DNA of 64,000 nucleotides, from assembly GCF_037975245.1 (NCBI RefSeq), contig NC_092566.1, forward strand, positions 16,033,001 to 16,097,000. The letters are read 5' to 3'. The notes under the pieces were generated by a model. That model did no database searches and was not told where the DNA came from. It worked only from the letters and a program-made list of their open reading frames with translations. The position numbers were made by a program, and so were the translations under genes. Below, piece by piece: positions 12,201-27,200 of the stretch. Source of the DNA: Apostichopus japonicus (Eukaryota; Echinodermata; Holothuroidea; Aspidochirotida; Stichopodidae). The stretch's first letter is position 1; each line of letters begins with the position of its first letter.

Positions 12201-15200
12201 GCAAAATGTTTGCGAGAATAGGTAAACAAATGCCATCCTCTCCATCACTCAGAGGTATACTGTTAGCTTCCTCCCCCCTTTACTCCCTCCCCCCCCCCAC
12301 AACCTCTCTCTCCTTGACACCCTCATCAAATATATACAGTGCCACCTTGGAAATGATCACTATTAACTCAGACACAACACTAGCCTGACCCGTGTCTGAT
12401 TTGAAAGGCATTTGCAAGTTTTAACGTCTTCTGCTATGTTGATATAAGGGCACAAACTTTGTGGTCGGTTTTGTTGCATTTATTTGAGAGCCTTGACTGA
12501 TGCTTACTATCGAGATAAACATCAGTTATTTCTAAAACAGGAACAACCACCACCGTCAGCTAGCCTGGGTTAGCAGCACAACTGTCAGAGCAAATACACT
12601 AGTAATAATAATAATAATAATACACATCTTAAATATATATTATTACTATTAATTATTTAATAACTATTAACTATTAAATAATAACTATTTAATAACTAGT
12701 AATTATTACTAGTAATAATATTATACACATCTTTAATATATAGCCCACATGCTAGGTCTTGTTGTGCTAACTACTGATGCACTCGTTAGCATTTCTATCA
12801 CCGACATTAAACTAAATTATGGAAATTACCAGCTGAATATGCAACATTAGTTGGGATGAAAGTAACGTTTGTACTGAACAGCAGCAGTAACAATATGTAA
12901 CAACAACAGTTATAAAATAAGGCTTGATGATATACTGGCATAAACCTAACTTTATACCAACATTACAAATTTGGAATTTTTGCAGGGACAGAAGCGAAGG
13001 ATGGACAATATGTCTCCAGTTCTGGTCGAAAAAAAAAGGCATATTATGGTCGCATGACTTAAGACTTTTGGTATTAACCAAATGCGACCAGTGACAATTA
13101 AAGATGGAAGCCAATATATATATGCCAATTATATTTAAAACAACAGTTGCATGAAATTGGAGAGAAGAATAGGACAAATTTGGTAACCTTTGTGAAAGGC
13201 ACCTACCTGCTGAAGCTCAATGCTAGTAGCTGGAACTGTGGCAAGACTGAAGTCCTTCGGCCTGGGAGCGCCCATTCTTAACCTGATTCTTTCCTGGATT
13301 TCCCGCTCCCGAGCGTTCCTGAAGGAAAATCGGAAACAGAGATCCGTGAAGACAGAGCTTTCCCAAAATCTCCACATTTAAAAAGGTTCGACTTTCTCTT
13401 CCGATGGATACTGAAGAAGTTTGTCAGCAGAGGAGGAGTGAGTAATATTGATCAACCGGTGTAGTCATACTCCATCCCACGAACCAGATGAAAATTTTTT
13501 TTTTTTACAAAAATCAATGGAAAAATGTGTCAGACTTTTTTTATGACTTAAGCCATAAAAATATTCGTTCTCAAATTTCAGAATGTCTTTAAGAAAACAA
13601 TTTTGACAATCTTTGACCATGAGGAATGTTAATTACCTTGCGCCCTCGGGTCTCTTTCCTTAATCAAAAATGGAAAAAAAACGAAAGCGACTAGACAAGG
13701 AGAGAATGAAAGAGAGAGTGAAGTTGGATCACTTCAAAGTGAAAATACAGTCATTGTGACGGCTGCGACCTTTCGCGGGCAACTGAAATCGATATTCTTG
13801 GAGAGAAAGTTTTGGTTCCCGACGGATTACTTCTGGACTCTCCGCAAGGACATGTACGTAAGTAGACTCGTCTTAGATGATATCTTTCGAAATGTCTGCC
13901 TGACACAGAGCCAATCTCTGTTCCCTACCGATGTTGATTATGGACTGGACGACTCATCCGCAACTAACAGCCGTTTCACCGAACATCCTTCTCGTTATGC
14001 GCAAGCAGGATAATTTCTATTCCTGGGGTGTTCGAGTCAATTTCCTTAGACTTTGCACTTCAAAGGAGTCAATGTGCCGTAAAAAAAAAAAAATAAAATC
14101 ACCAGTTTAAATGGCCAGAGAGAAAATTACTAATGTGTAAAAAGTTCCGTACAAATCGGAGACTTTGTGCGGAGATGTAATTCCGTTAACTTCACACCCC
14201 TACTATCAGGAATGGTTCGGTCCTGCAGGCTCCAGCGCATTGACAGGAAGTCGATGACAGCACAAATGGCGAATTAGCTAGTCCGTGAGATATTTTTGTG
14301 GAACAACAATTCTTCAGAGGACAAAAATATCTCTCCCCGTGTAATGGATGTTAATCAGTAGGCATCTGGTGAAAAGTATATTATCTGAGAATTTTAATAA
14401 CTCCACCTAAGTGGAAAGGGGGGGGGGGGGAAGGGAAGAGTTGATGCAAAAAAAAAACGACTCTCTGATTAATTTTCACGGGATCATTTTACTTACGAAA
14501 TGAAAACCAAAACCCGCTCGAAAAAATTGTACTCACTTGTTTTTAATATAGGCCAAGAGCAGAAGGCCCACGACGATAAGTAGAGTAACAAAGATGATAG
14601 CCATGCAGATAATAATTTTCTTGGAATTAGCGCTAATACCTGCAAGAGAAGACGAGAAAATAGAATTTATAAACAGTGGGTTCATCTACTATTTTTTAAG
14701 TGTACTCTGTGATAGATGGATGAATGTCGTTGAGGGGGACGAAGGCGTGTGCGTCGTTATGAGAGCAACTTTGCACGTTTTCCTTAATATAGGACACCGT
14801 AAAAGTCATGTGATGCTGCAGCATTGCCCGTTTTCTTTCTCATTTTCCTGCTTTCCGTTATGAATGAGTTAAGAAAAAACGATTGCTCTGTGACCGACAC
14901 ACTCATATGAAATCGCATCGGTCTCAGTTTTTTCAATTTTATCGTATCGATGGAATAATTAATCGTAGAATGCGATGTCAGATGACGAAATGTATGGGCC
15001 TTTGTTTGTTATGAACTTTGTTTAAGAGCCATGCCTTGTGAAACAAAAGCAAAGGTTGGTGAAAGTTTAAACCCACAATCCTGGCCAATGGCGGTGATAA
15101 TATGAAAAATATGTTTTGTTTTCACATATACTGACAGAAACATCTTCAGTTCACTTGGGGGGGGGGGGGTGAGACTAAAGGCATATCTTATCCTTAGGGT

Positions 15201-18200
15201 AACAGTGCCTTAGTATAATATTCCCGCTTAAATGAAGATTTGATCCCAATTTGATTATTAATATGAAGCTCATGAATATTCATAGAGCCCAAAAGGAATG
15301 CCTTAGCAACCGGTAGAAATTCTAAATTCACTGTTAATGTAGATTCGCTTCAATTTTGATTAAACTGTAGCTGATGAATATTTATATTCAGCCTGCAGGG
15401 AGCGCAGGTGAATACGGAAATAATTACTGAACATATTCCTACACCGATCGACCCCAAGACACAAACTGGCTGTTTAATTCAGCTATCCTTGTGCCATAAA
15501 CAGTTCACGACGTAGATACGAAGGAAGTCACATTTTATAAAAAAAAAGGTAATAATGGGGTAGAAACAAGGAGGACACAGGGTCAATACTGAGTGGTTCA
15601 GGTTAACAGTGACACAAAAAGTATGCACAAACCCCACCCCCCCATCTCTACCCCTTATTTTCCAAATCCCTCAAGAGGTTCAAATTAATTACTGCATACA
15701 AAAATGGCCCCAGTTGGACTATATTCGATTGACAAGTCTGATGACATGGTCCAATAGGTAACACACAACATCTCTTAAATGTTTAATCAGCTCAGATCTG
15801 TTTCGTGTCGTATAAAAAGCACTTGATGAAATTTTTGTCTTGTCAAACTAAACGTTGTGACTGACGCTCTATTGGTTCAACAATTTTAGGTTTAACGTTC
15901 TGTAATATTTGACGGACATAGTTTTTTGGTTTGGCAAATTCTGATATTTCTCAATTTAACATTCGCTGTGTCTATTTTTTTCTTTCTTTTTTCCTCTTTT
16001 TTAATTTTTGGAATCTTGTTTTGAAGACTGAAGATTTATTTCACTGCATTATTCAACAATGCAGCCATGAAATCTATTAAGAGACATCTCCCCTTATTCT
16101 ATCACTGACAATACATTGTCAAAACCAAAATTCAAATAACTTTACTTTACTACAGTATGGCTCCCGTTCCGGGAAAAAATTATCATTTTAATGAATTTGT
16201 TTTCCAAAATGGAGGCTGGCAGCTATATAAGTTTTTCCAGAGATTGTGAATAGTTTTGCCTGCGAGCCAAAACATACCGTATTGATTTAAAAACCTAGCA
16301 TTTTGTGTCGGACGGTACCACAGTTTTACAATATTTATTTCTTGTATTCAATTTACAAGAAAATTGCAAATTTCAGCCGCTAGTCAGGAATAAAGTTATT
16401 AATCATATTTTTCTTTCAATTTCACTTTGATGGACAAAAATTGCTACTTTCTTTTCTCAATCAGATTACATAATTTTGAAATTCTTGTCCCTTTTGGAGT
16501 GGGAGGCAGAACAAACTAAGACCTCGTTCTCTTCGCGTTTTTCGCTTTGAATTCCGTGCTTTATAAAAAAAAAAAATGAAACAAAACTTTTTGAATGGCT
16601 TAAAAACATCTCGAGTCAGAACCTTGACACTCAAAATAATAATATTTATTTGCAGCATGCATGCTCCCAGCTAATACATATAAACCCATAGATATGTGTG
16701 TGGCTAATTTTTACATGCAACTTAATACTAGATTATATATATACATGAAAAGAAAGCATTAGTTTTGACAATAATAGGGAGGGGTACATGTTTTTTTCTT
16801 TCTCTAACCTACAGTGGAAGGAGTGTCATGCAAAAAGTACAAAATGAAGGAAAATTGGTAGAAAGAAACTTGAACTTTAAACAGGACTATCTATTTATTT
16901 TCTCATGATTTTGGGTTGTTTTTTTTCTCGAAGTTTTTTTTTTGCTCTTGACATATTCAGACAAGATTGACTTGTGAAGGGGTTATGGAATGGTGTGTGT
17001 GGCGTGGGGATGGGGGGGGGGAGGACCGGGTAGTGTATAATTCAAAATGATTATTTGTACAATAGATGACCGGTCCTTCCTATTTTCTCTGTTCTATGGC
17101 TTTCAATAGAGGGTAAGGGGATGGGGGGTTAGGTGGGTGGGTTGGAGAACTGAAAAATGTCATTCAGAACAACAGCAGTTACATCCAAATCTAGAAAGAA
17201 AATTTTCTATCCAAGGTTCAAGGATTGGCAAAGTCGACCAGGGTTTTAACAGATTAGTTTTTAACATAATTTTTGTCGACTCAGTAGTTTACAGAAGAAT
17301 TGACTCCATGGTGGTATTGCTAAGTTAATCCAGAGGCTGTACAAACCCACCTCCCGTATCGCAGAATCGTTGACAATCAATATTTGCCGACCTGTATTTA
17401 GTCACATAGGAGAATGTTAACATATGTTCCACCTATAGCGAATAGCATAAGCCTTTGATTTATTCCATGCGCCTCAAGCAAATTTAGTTTTACCTGTTGT
17501 ATAATTCCCAAACCCCAATTCTATCAAATTTGTTTATGTTATATATTTTCTTGTATAATATTTTTAATATGATTCCTTCCCCAGATGATGTATCTTTCTT
17601 TCTTAATAAATCTAGCACATTTCTATCCACTTTATATTCCCTGAAGACTCTTCCTACGTAATAAGCATATAGAACAGCTATACCAAAGTAGCCAAACATT
17701 GCGTGCGTAAAAAAAATTTCCTTTTTCAATCCCAAATTGTAGCTTGGCTCATTTTTTTAACTCCTGGCCAGGGAAGGATTTCAGCGCCATTGATCAATAA
17801 ATGTAAACTTTCTCTCATCAAATGAAATCATGTTTGATTATAAACCAATCTCCCCCAAGTGTGTCGGGTGCCGGGTAGATCCATCATTTGTCCGATTGCA
17901 AGCGAAATAACGTAAACACCGGTGTGTAGATATTAACAATACTAAACGTCTTCGCGGCAGCCAGGGAAAAGTAGAATTCCCAAATGGATTAAATGACTCT
18001 TCTAAAGAGATGCACAGCTATGCGTGTTGTTCCGGCCATAAAAAAATTAAGTTTTACCCACTTTATATCAAGGCACATCCAAATTTGGCCTGGTATTCAG
18101 GCAGTTTCAATCCATTTTAAGGTTGATAGGGAATCTTGTAATTTTTTTTTTTTTTTACGGCATACAATCAACCCTGATCGAAAAAGGTTATAATTACTAT

Positions 18201-21200
18201 GCAAAATTAATCTAAACGGACCTAAACTAATCTGACGCCTGCATTCTTGCTTTCAACTCGCTCTTGGCTTTGAGATCTCGAGAAGCAACTGAAATTTTAA
18301 AGTTTTTGGCTAATTCTTACGAAATCCGATCCAATTCTCGTCATTGCCATCCAAATCTGTGAGATGTAAAAAAAGTCTAACAATCCTGAAATCTCTGCTG
18401 ACTCTACCTGCTATGCCACTTCCCCCATCCCCTCTCAAAATACAAAATACAATTTGCTGCTAGATATCTTGCGTGACAATTTGAGAACCCCTTCTACACT
18501 CCCCTGTTACCTTCCCCCCTCCTTTCCAAGTTTCGCACCTAACACAGATATAAGAGGTAAGGGGGAGACACCCTTGGAATTGTGAGGCGTATACAGAGGT
18601 ACGAATGGGGGTGATATGGGCAGCGTGTGGTTAATCTTAAAGGGACAGATAGTTTAAGGTGTACATTCATGGGAGTAAAGTAGATGAAGGTAAACACAGG
18701 GTGGAGTTTCGGGGGAACATTTGAATTGGACGAGTTTTTTCCAATATGGCAGGGTAAAACGTGACTCCCTTTAAAGTTTGAACATATTTTAATCCCAGTT
18801 CCAAACATTTATTTGAAACTGAACTATTGTCAAAAGGAGAGTTTATCAAATTCCCGAAACATTTAGCAAATATAAAATGTCTGAGAACTGACGATAACAG
18901 AACAAAAGAGGATTTACAACAGAAAAAAAAAGAAGAAAAAAAAACATAAAAACGGTACGATAAAGAAGGATTAAATAAGTTTGACAGAATTTGCCGAACG
19001 AAACGTAACGCAAAACCCCAAAATAGAAAACACAAACCCCAAAATAAAACTGGAAACAGAAGAACTTCAAGCATTAACCAAGACAAAAAGAACAAAAATG
19101 GGCATCAGGGAATTACACCCCTACATTAAAAATGAACTTTCCAAATGAGAATAATCTTTGTTTTTATTCTAAAAAATTAGATGCATGCAGTTCTTTACGA
19201 GTAATGCAACAAGGTACCCAAACCATTGTTAAGTTTAGACAAAATGCATCCACCTATTATGACCTTTTAAAGGGCGTTTGTCTCCAATTGGTCATTTAAA
19301 TTCCAAACATATTCACCTATAGCTCTCATTGGTATCTTCCAAACCATATACAAACACATTATAATTCTGAACCACCTCCCACCCTCCTTTGAAAATGGAA
19401 TCTTCCACTACCCATTATCGACTCCAAATTCATTCTGACTTTGCTACCGTGGTCACCGGCCCCCAAGAAAGGGACGGCAAAGCTGCCAATTCCACAGAAT
19501 AACATTTTGTGTCATTTTGTTAGAAAAACGATCTGCGAATCTGTCCTTGACTGCCATGCATTCATGCAGCTCCCTTTCAATGAGCTTGTTAACCGCCTCC
19601 TCGTTAATTTCATCAGTAAAATTTCACGTCATTTTGAGAGAAATTGCCAACCTATTACTGCTATTTACACTTTAAGACCTTCTGTTGAAGTTAACCTACA
19701 AGATTGAAGTTTTCCTTCAAGGAAATTCAAGGTCCAATATAAACACGGTAGGGTTTGCACACGTCAAATTTTTTGAATAAATATTTGTCGGTTTTAACAA
19801 TTTTTTTTTTTTTTTTCAAAACATTTGGTTTCAAAAATCAGACTGGACATCTCTTTCATTTTTATCTTTATTGTTTGCATAAACAATTGTGTTAGTAGGA
19901 AGCAATCGTTTAGAAAAGAAAGTTTCCCTGTGTAGGAAACATGTGATCTTACTTTTGGTTTAAAGCTTTTTTTCCCAAATTTACAAATGAAGATAAAATA
20001 ACTATGAGCTCACTGCAAATGGAACAAAGAGAGACAGAAAAGATATCAATATTAAAATTTATTAATCAAAACCAGTGAAAAAAGTGCAAAAAGACATGAG
20101 GGATAACAGACGAGGGTAGAGGAATGTGACTTCCTGATCAAAATGGGGAACGAAGAATTTCCATAGGGGGGGGGAGTTTTCTTTTTAAAATTATAAATAA
20201 GTCCGCACTGCCTGACGACGAAGACTTGGTTGAATGAACGTCTCTCAGAACTGCACATTGACAAAATTTACATAATATTGACATAATATTTTGAACTGCA
20301 TAATTATCACAATGCTAACAGATTGTGACTTCATATAAATTCAGTATTAGATGATGTTACCCCTGGTAACAATGCTGTAACCCTTGGTAACAATGCTGTT
20401 AGCCTAGAATAGTTTCTTGAGTTGGTTGCATTACTTCTATGAGAATTAAAAATGTGAAATTGCTTTGGGGGGGGGGGGGGATGCAAGGAGGGACGCTAAT
20501 GAGTCCCAACATTTTTGTGGGCACTTTAGAGCAAATTCCTACGTGTAAACACCAAATATTTGATTACTATGTTAAGATAACTGCCACTGCAGGGAAGAAA
20601 GGGCTTGTAATTTGAAACTTAAGAAAAGGTTTTCAACCTTCATTGCCTACAGGTTTATCGATAAATTGAATCAAATAGAAACATCATCAAATTGGTGTAA
20701 ACTTTGAAACGACGCAGATGTCGGAAATACTACACACTACAATTTCTTTTCCGAAAACTGGCGGATCCATTACTCAGTAACCATAACACATCAAGGATTA
20801 CATGTTGTCGCCAATCCTAATTTTGGAGTTGACTTGCATTCCTAAAAGCATCTTATATTTGCTACATTTATTAACGAGAAAATCTTACAAGTTTTAAAAT
20901 TGTAGCGATATAAACAAGAGGCAATACTGCAGCCTCAACCACTCAACATAAAAAGATACAAATGAGTCTTTATACCAACGTCAAGGTACGGAAAGTTGCG
21001 GGAAACAAATTTCCGTAACGTTGTCAAAAGAGATTTACTGCCGTATGCAAAGGTTCTCGTCGGGAAGGACCATCCACATGCAGGGAAACCGGTCACGGAG
21101 ATGCACAAAGTTACGGTGAGATGAAGGGGGAAACATTCGGGGTGATTACTACTACCATCGAAACTGTACTACGACAAAAATCCCGTCAACGACGATGAGA

Positions 21201-24200
21201 ATCAAACATGCAACAAGAAAATTGACCATGCTCGGCTCGAAAGAAGAAAAAGAGACGAACTAAAACCGAGATTTGTTTGCTGTAACCAGTGGCAGTAACC
21301 ATAGTCCATGTTCCCACTCTCTACGCAGAACACGGGAAGTTTTGTTTAACTTCATCTTGCAAAGAGATTCAAGTCTTGGCATAATTCCCACACTTACCGT
21401 CTGTTGGGTTATTCCGATAGATTGAGGAGGAGGCTGTGGGGGAGGGGGGGGGGTTGTGTGGGTAAATAAAGCCAATCAAGATCTCTGTGGGAGAGAGAAA
21501 ACTTTGCTTTCACAGAGAACGAGGGATAACCGAATCGTCTTAATATAACATGTCTATTTCGGTTATTATAAAATACAAACATTTATTTTTTCGTGTAAGA
21601 TGTGTTAGATTATCGTGTAAAGGTTTTCTCTTCGACCTGATTTAGACGAATCGAACACGAGATGAAAGTGAGAGAGCGTTGGAAAGCCCTCCACATCTTT
21701 CCTCTCCTGAATCTTTGCCACTGGTTAAAACAAATCCAAGGAAAACACAGACTGGACTGACGAGAGAGTGAGGGGTGAAGAGAGAGCTGAGACGGTCAAA
21801 CAGACCGGAGACACAGAAGATCACCGAGATGTGATCCGAAAAAAGCAAAAAAAAAACTATGTGAGATTTCCTGTTTAAAATCAGCTCCTTGCCAGTCTGT
21901 ATACATCACCCTGATGACATTAATGACAAAGCATGATAATTAAAAACTAGAAGTGCCAGCTAGAACACCAAAAATCACTTTCTCAAAATCAATAAGGGAA
22001 ACACTGGTCCAAATCAGTGCTCTCCAGAAATACTTGTGGAAATGAAACTGAAGAATAATTTGACTTTTTATGCAGCAATTAATATTTCTACGTCTTCCTT
22101 TTACAAACCGAGTATGTTCTTTTCCGTCGCACAAATAGTTTATTCTAACGGTGCTTATGTCCATCACGGCAGAAATTTTTCTCGATGCCAGTGTAGCTTG
22201 AAAATCGGTTCGATAATCTGTAAAGACTTAAAAAGACCTGTCCCAGTTTGGCGACATAGCAGCTGATATGATTCTTTTGGTTTAAGAATTGTTCAGAGGT
22301 TCCTGAATTACAAGGAAGTATATTTCCTTATTTTACCGACAAAAGTATTGTGGTTAATGGTTGACCAGGCACGGACATTTGTTTAAGTATCTAACAGTTA
22401 CATAACATCAGAGATAATTGGTTCGTTGTTGTTCAGTTTACGGATGTTAGAGTCCATTACCTGATTTTACCAGAGTTTGCATTTCCAGTTAATCAGAAGT
22501 AGGATGTTTGTGAAATAATTATTTCATAAATCTTTAACTGATAACATTTGTTTTAACCATAAACCAATGGAGGGGAAGGGGGGGGGAAGGGGGTCAGGAA
22601 GCACAGTCCTAGGCGTATTTAGGGGGAAATATTGAGGGGCTGGAAAAATATTGGATGAAGTATTTTGTTTATATCTCATTATTAAAATATAATTAAGGAA
22701 ATATGTAAAGTGTAAAACAAGGGGACACAGAGACAAAATTGTACACTGAGCCTGAACGATTTCTTGGCCCCTAGCTTGAATTGCACTTGTGTTAGAGTAC
22801 CATTTTTATGATTGATTTTGTCCTTAATCTAATTAAACAAATGTTTCAACCATTTCCTAAATAGAGGAAACTTGGAAGGACATGAACTGAAAACTGACAG
22901 TTATCTTGGCTTCAAAAATTCCTGAAACTTTGCAATAACCACAACATCTTTGAGGCAATGGAAGGGTCTTTGAACATTTTGCATACTAACATATCCTTGC
23001 CAACAACAGTTCAACACACACAATATTCTCTCACAAATCCCTCTGCGACTCTTGCCAAGATCAATGTCTCGATGATGGTGAAATTTTTCATATTGGGAGT
23101 CAAAACTAATTTAGTGGCGAGATGAATTTTACAGACAATTCGTTGGCAATGTTTTCACACGACAGGGTCTCAAAAGCTGGCCTCGTTTTTTCTGCTTCTC
23201 ACCATGTAAAACATACAGACAGACCATTGTGAAAATTTCTGTTATGTATGTGCAGCTCTCTTGTGCTATTCTAAAATTATAGCACACTGTCTGAAGGAAT
23301 CCAAGCTTTCCTTTTAATAAACAACGTTTTCCTTTACTCACTCGCAATGTACAACTTCCTTAAAAATTTTATTCCGTTATATCGGCTATCAAAATTTGTG
23401 CATCTGTTGGACTAAAAACCAATAGAATTTGTCAGACAGGATAAAAACAGTTTCCTCAATCCATTTTTCGCTGCCAATCTCACGACCACATTTGATGAGT
23501 CTGACATTTGTTTCGGTAAATTTGATCGTTCTAGGTGTCTGGACGGAAAGGGGGAAAAAAAAAACTTACATCAATTATGGAGGAGGAAGGATCATAAAAT
23601 TTGCCTTTGGAAAACTTTTGGCAGACTAGTGGATGGAATTTTAGAGTAAAATTCGGAGAGGGACCTTCCAGGGTTCATAACAGAACTTTGAAATATCATC
23701 AAAGGTCTCACTGGAAAACAAGTTCACACTTAGTCGCGAGTCAACAGAGAGTACAGTATGTGTAAGGAAGAGCCATTAACTAAGTAAAAAAAGAGGATAT
23801 TTATCATCTAGCGAAGGCCCTGCCCTTTAAAGTGTTTGTTCCTAGCTGTGTTGTTGAATAGTGACATTTATTCACGTTATTCGCAAATTGTGCAAATATA
23901 TGGGAGATGAAAGGGATATAATTGAGATATTCACCAGCATGCAGCTCTGTTTGTGAATTGCAATGTTTATTACAGAGCATTCTGTAGCCAAATCAGAAAC
24001 TAATATCATGTTTTTTCCCTTTTTTTTTCTCGTTATTGGCATCTGACGCAACCTACATTAATTCTTCACTGTAGTAGCCAAAATTTTCTTGCATTATGGA
24101 TACATAATTCATTTTCCATTTTTTTATAATGTTTTAAGGTGTTCTAGGTGATTCCGGGTGTAAATTGGCAACTGCAATTATTGTTCCATTGACGATGGCT

Positions 24201-27200
24201 AAGCTGTACCGATGTCGAGATACATTTCTACATGACACTAGTAACAATTACAGTATGGCAGTTCTCATTCCACATCCCACGGACCAATACCGTCAGTGCA
24301 CTCTAGATGATGTAAAACTACTGCTGTCATTTTTTTCGCGGCAGTTGACAAACATTGCAAGAGGGAAAAAAGTTACGGCAGAAACGGGGGCCGGTTTAAC
24401 TTACGTTTATTAGTTACTACCCCTGATGTGACAGGGGCCTCTCGACCGAAATCAAGACTGTAAGCTTATACCGCTGTTAAGAGCGACTCAAAATTGGCAG
24501 CAAACAGAGAAGTTAGTCCATGTGACCTTCAGGATATTGATAAACTTTAACAAAGGGGTGATTTCCTAAGTTGACAAAAAAAAAAAAAAAAAAAAATCTT
24601 TGCAAGTTTCATTTGAACCGAACATGAAAACCAAAAACACTAAGACAACAATCACGATGATGACGATGATACGACCACTTCTCCAAGGCTGATGGACGAC
24701 AGAAAACTTATACTGTCTTTAAAACAAATTTTCACGGTTTTCCACTTTTTCTTTGCTTTCCGAATGTAGGAGAATTTCAACGGCGTACCATCTTTGACGT
24801 TACAGCAAAATTGGTACACGCATCTTATTAAATACATCAAAGAACAATGAAAGCAGGGCTCACCAATATCTAACAAAATCACCAACTTTATCATAAAGAA
24901 AAAAAATACCAAACTCTCACGTGAGAAATTTTCAGGGGGAAGGGATCAACTCTCAATTAAAATGAAGGTAAATGAGGTTTGGGGGGAGGGGGAAGAGGGG
25001 CACAATGCATAACAATTAAATCTATTGTAACAAAGGGTTCACCAGAAGGACATGCAAGAAAGTCCAGAAGGATTTTTTTTTTTGAAAACTCCTAAGCCCA
25101 CTAAAACAAGCTCTCGCCCTATTGAACATTCAACATGTATAATAAGCTAGCACGTCAAACCTGGAAGGAATACACCTATGGTATATGGAGGGTCTTTAAA
25201 CAGAGAACAGACTAATAAAAAACACAAAAACACAGAGGTGAATTTGTTCCACATCCAATAATCTTTAAAAAAAAAAAATTTTTAAAAATTAGAATAATTA
25301 AAACTAATTCAAAGCTTACTCTGGCAGATATAGCACAATTTTATTTCCTTTTGCAAATTGTCCGGTCAATCTCAATATTTTAATTAAATGTATATCCACT
25401 TTGCCCACATATTTCCCTCCTTTTATGACCGATCCCACCCAAGGAAGCTGCGTTTTTTATTTTGAGGAGACTTTCCGGGATATGTAGTTAAAAGAAAATC
25501 AACATACTTCTGTTTTATTTTTCTCTTCCAATGACCTTATGAAAAGTGGCCTCTTATCTCATGCATCAATGTCACATCATTTTTGCTTACCCTATAAATT
25601 TACTCATGAATAATCACATTTATACAAATAAGTCTTTGCATATTCAATGATACTTTCAATTGCCCAAATTTAAGACACTAGTTAGTTACACTTTTTGATA
25701 AAAATTTCAATAAATTCTGAATTAAAAAGCAAATCCAAATTCGGCAATAATCGATAATTTAATTTTTGTTATCGAGTTAGTTGGTCTTTACAAATCAAGC
25801 TTTTACAAGATTTTAAATTTGTTTTTTTTTATGAGATTCATTTTTTTTTTTAATAAAAAATATGACTGGTTCAGTAAATTCATTGATATATATATATATA
25901 TCTGTGCATGCTGAATAGAGTGCGTTGCAAAATTTGGTTTGGTTTGGTGAGCGATATTATTAAGTCAAAAAAATCGTTTGTAGAATTAGAAGCACTTTTC
26001 TGTTAACATGAGGTCATTGGAAGCAGCGATATTCTTTCGTGCATCTGAATTATATGATGGTATTACCAGGGGGGGTTGGTATCCCTAGTGATTTCTGAGA
26101 TAATGTTTCGAGTAAGCTTTGAAAGAGGAGTTTTGATTATTCTTGGGAGGAAACTAGAGCACAAAATAGGAGATGCGACTTAAAAAGAGCGATGAAAAAA
26201 AAAAAAAAAAATTATAACAATAACTACTGAGGAATATAGGAGGCTGCACAAATAGACAAGTGAAGTAATATGTGTGTGATCTCTTGGGGGGTAGGGGGCT
26301 ACTTGTGGCTGGGAGATCTTCTAGTCCTTCGTTAATATTTTAAATACTAGTTATCTCAAAAGACGAGATGGCATAAACAAGAGTGTCTTGCTTTTCGAGG
26401 CAATAAGAAGCCAACTGTCCGTTGCTATGACAAATCAAAAAGTGTATAAACATTCTGTTTTCTCCTTTTTTTGTTCTGTTTTGGAGAGGGGAGGGTGGGG
26501 GGGAGCGTACATTTTAGGTCAATTTTAAGAGCATTTTTTTATCGAGTCGATACTAATATAGAAAGGTATCAAGACATTGTCAGTCCACAAGAGGAATGTC
26601 TTTTCTTGTCTTCTTTTCTAGAAATGAAACATGTTCCCTTTACTATCACGATCTTCCAGCCCAAAAATTGCAATTTAAGCACTGGCTGAACGGGTTATTA
26701 TCATAAATCTGGTATTTTTTCATTTTCTTAAATTTATGACAAAACAAGGTCAACTTTCAACAATGCCAATAAGTTGTGTTTTTTATTTTTATTTGCATAT
26801 TTCCCAAACTCTTCATAACCCTGGGCAGAGAGGAGGTGGTGGACCTCGTCTTGTACCTTCCGAAATGGGAGCTTGTCATATTTCCGGTTGAAAGAAGAAT
26901 CTACCCACAAAATTCAAGATGGAGACGGGTGTGGGGAGGAGAAAAAACACCACCCCCAAAAACATGACGAGTATTCCAAGCAAATCTAAAATGAATGGCC
27001 ATGCTGTGACCGTGATTGGCTAACTCGCTCAACTTTTTTGACCAGAGCGTGACAAAATTCTGTGCCATCATGAATGAACAGCTACGCGGGTGAGAATCTG
27101 ATGATAAAAAAAACAGTTGTTTGGAGCGTGTTGCTTTTGCTACAGAGAAAGAAAAAAAAAGGTTGTTTTTTTCTCTACGATTAATTATCAAACACAGCCG

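Noticed and set aside
13756-14013. Plus-strand 85-residue frame in a GC-richer patch with a GTAAGT inside
   Set aside because: No acceptor-donor pair, no homology recognised, and opposite strand to the flanking exons.
24403-24420. 18-nt possible microexon on the sense strand before GTAAGT
   Set aside because: No pyrimidine tract before its AG. The encoded residues give no support.
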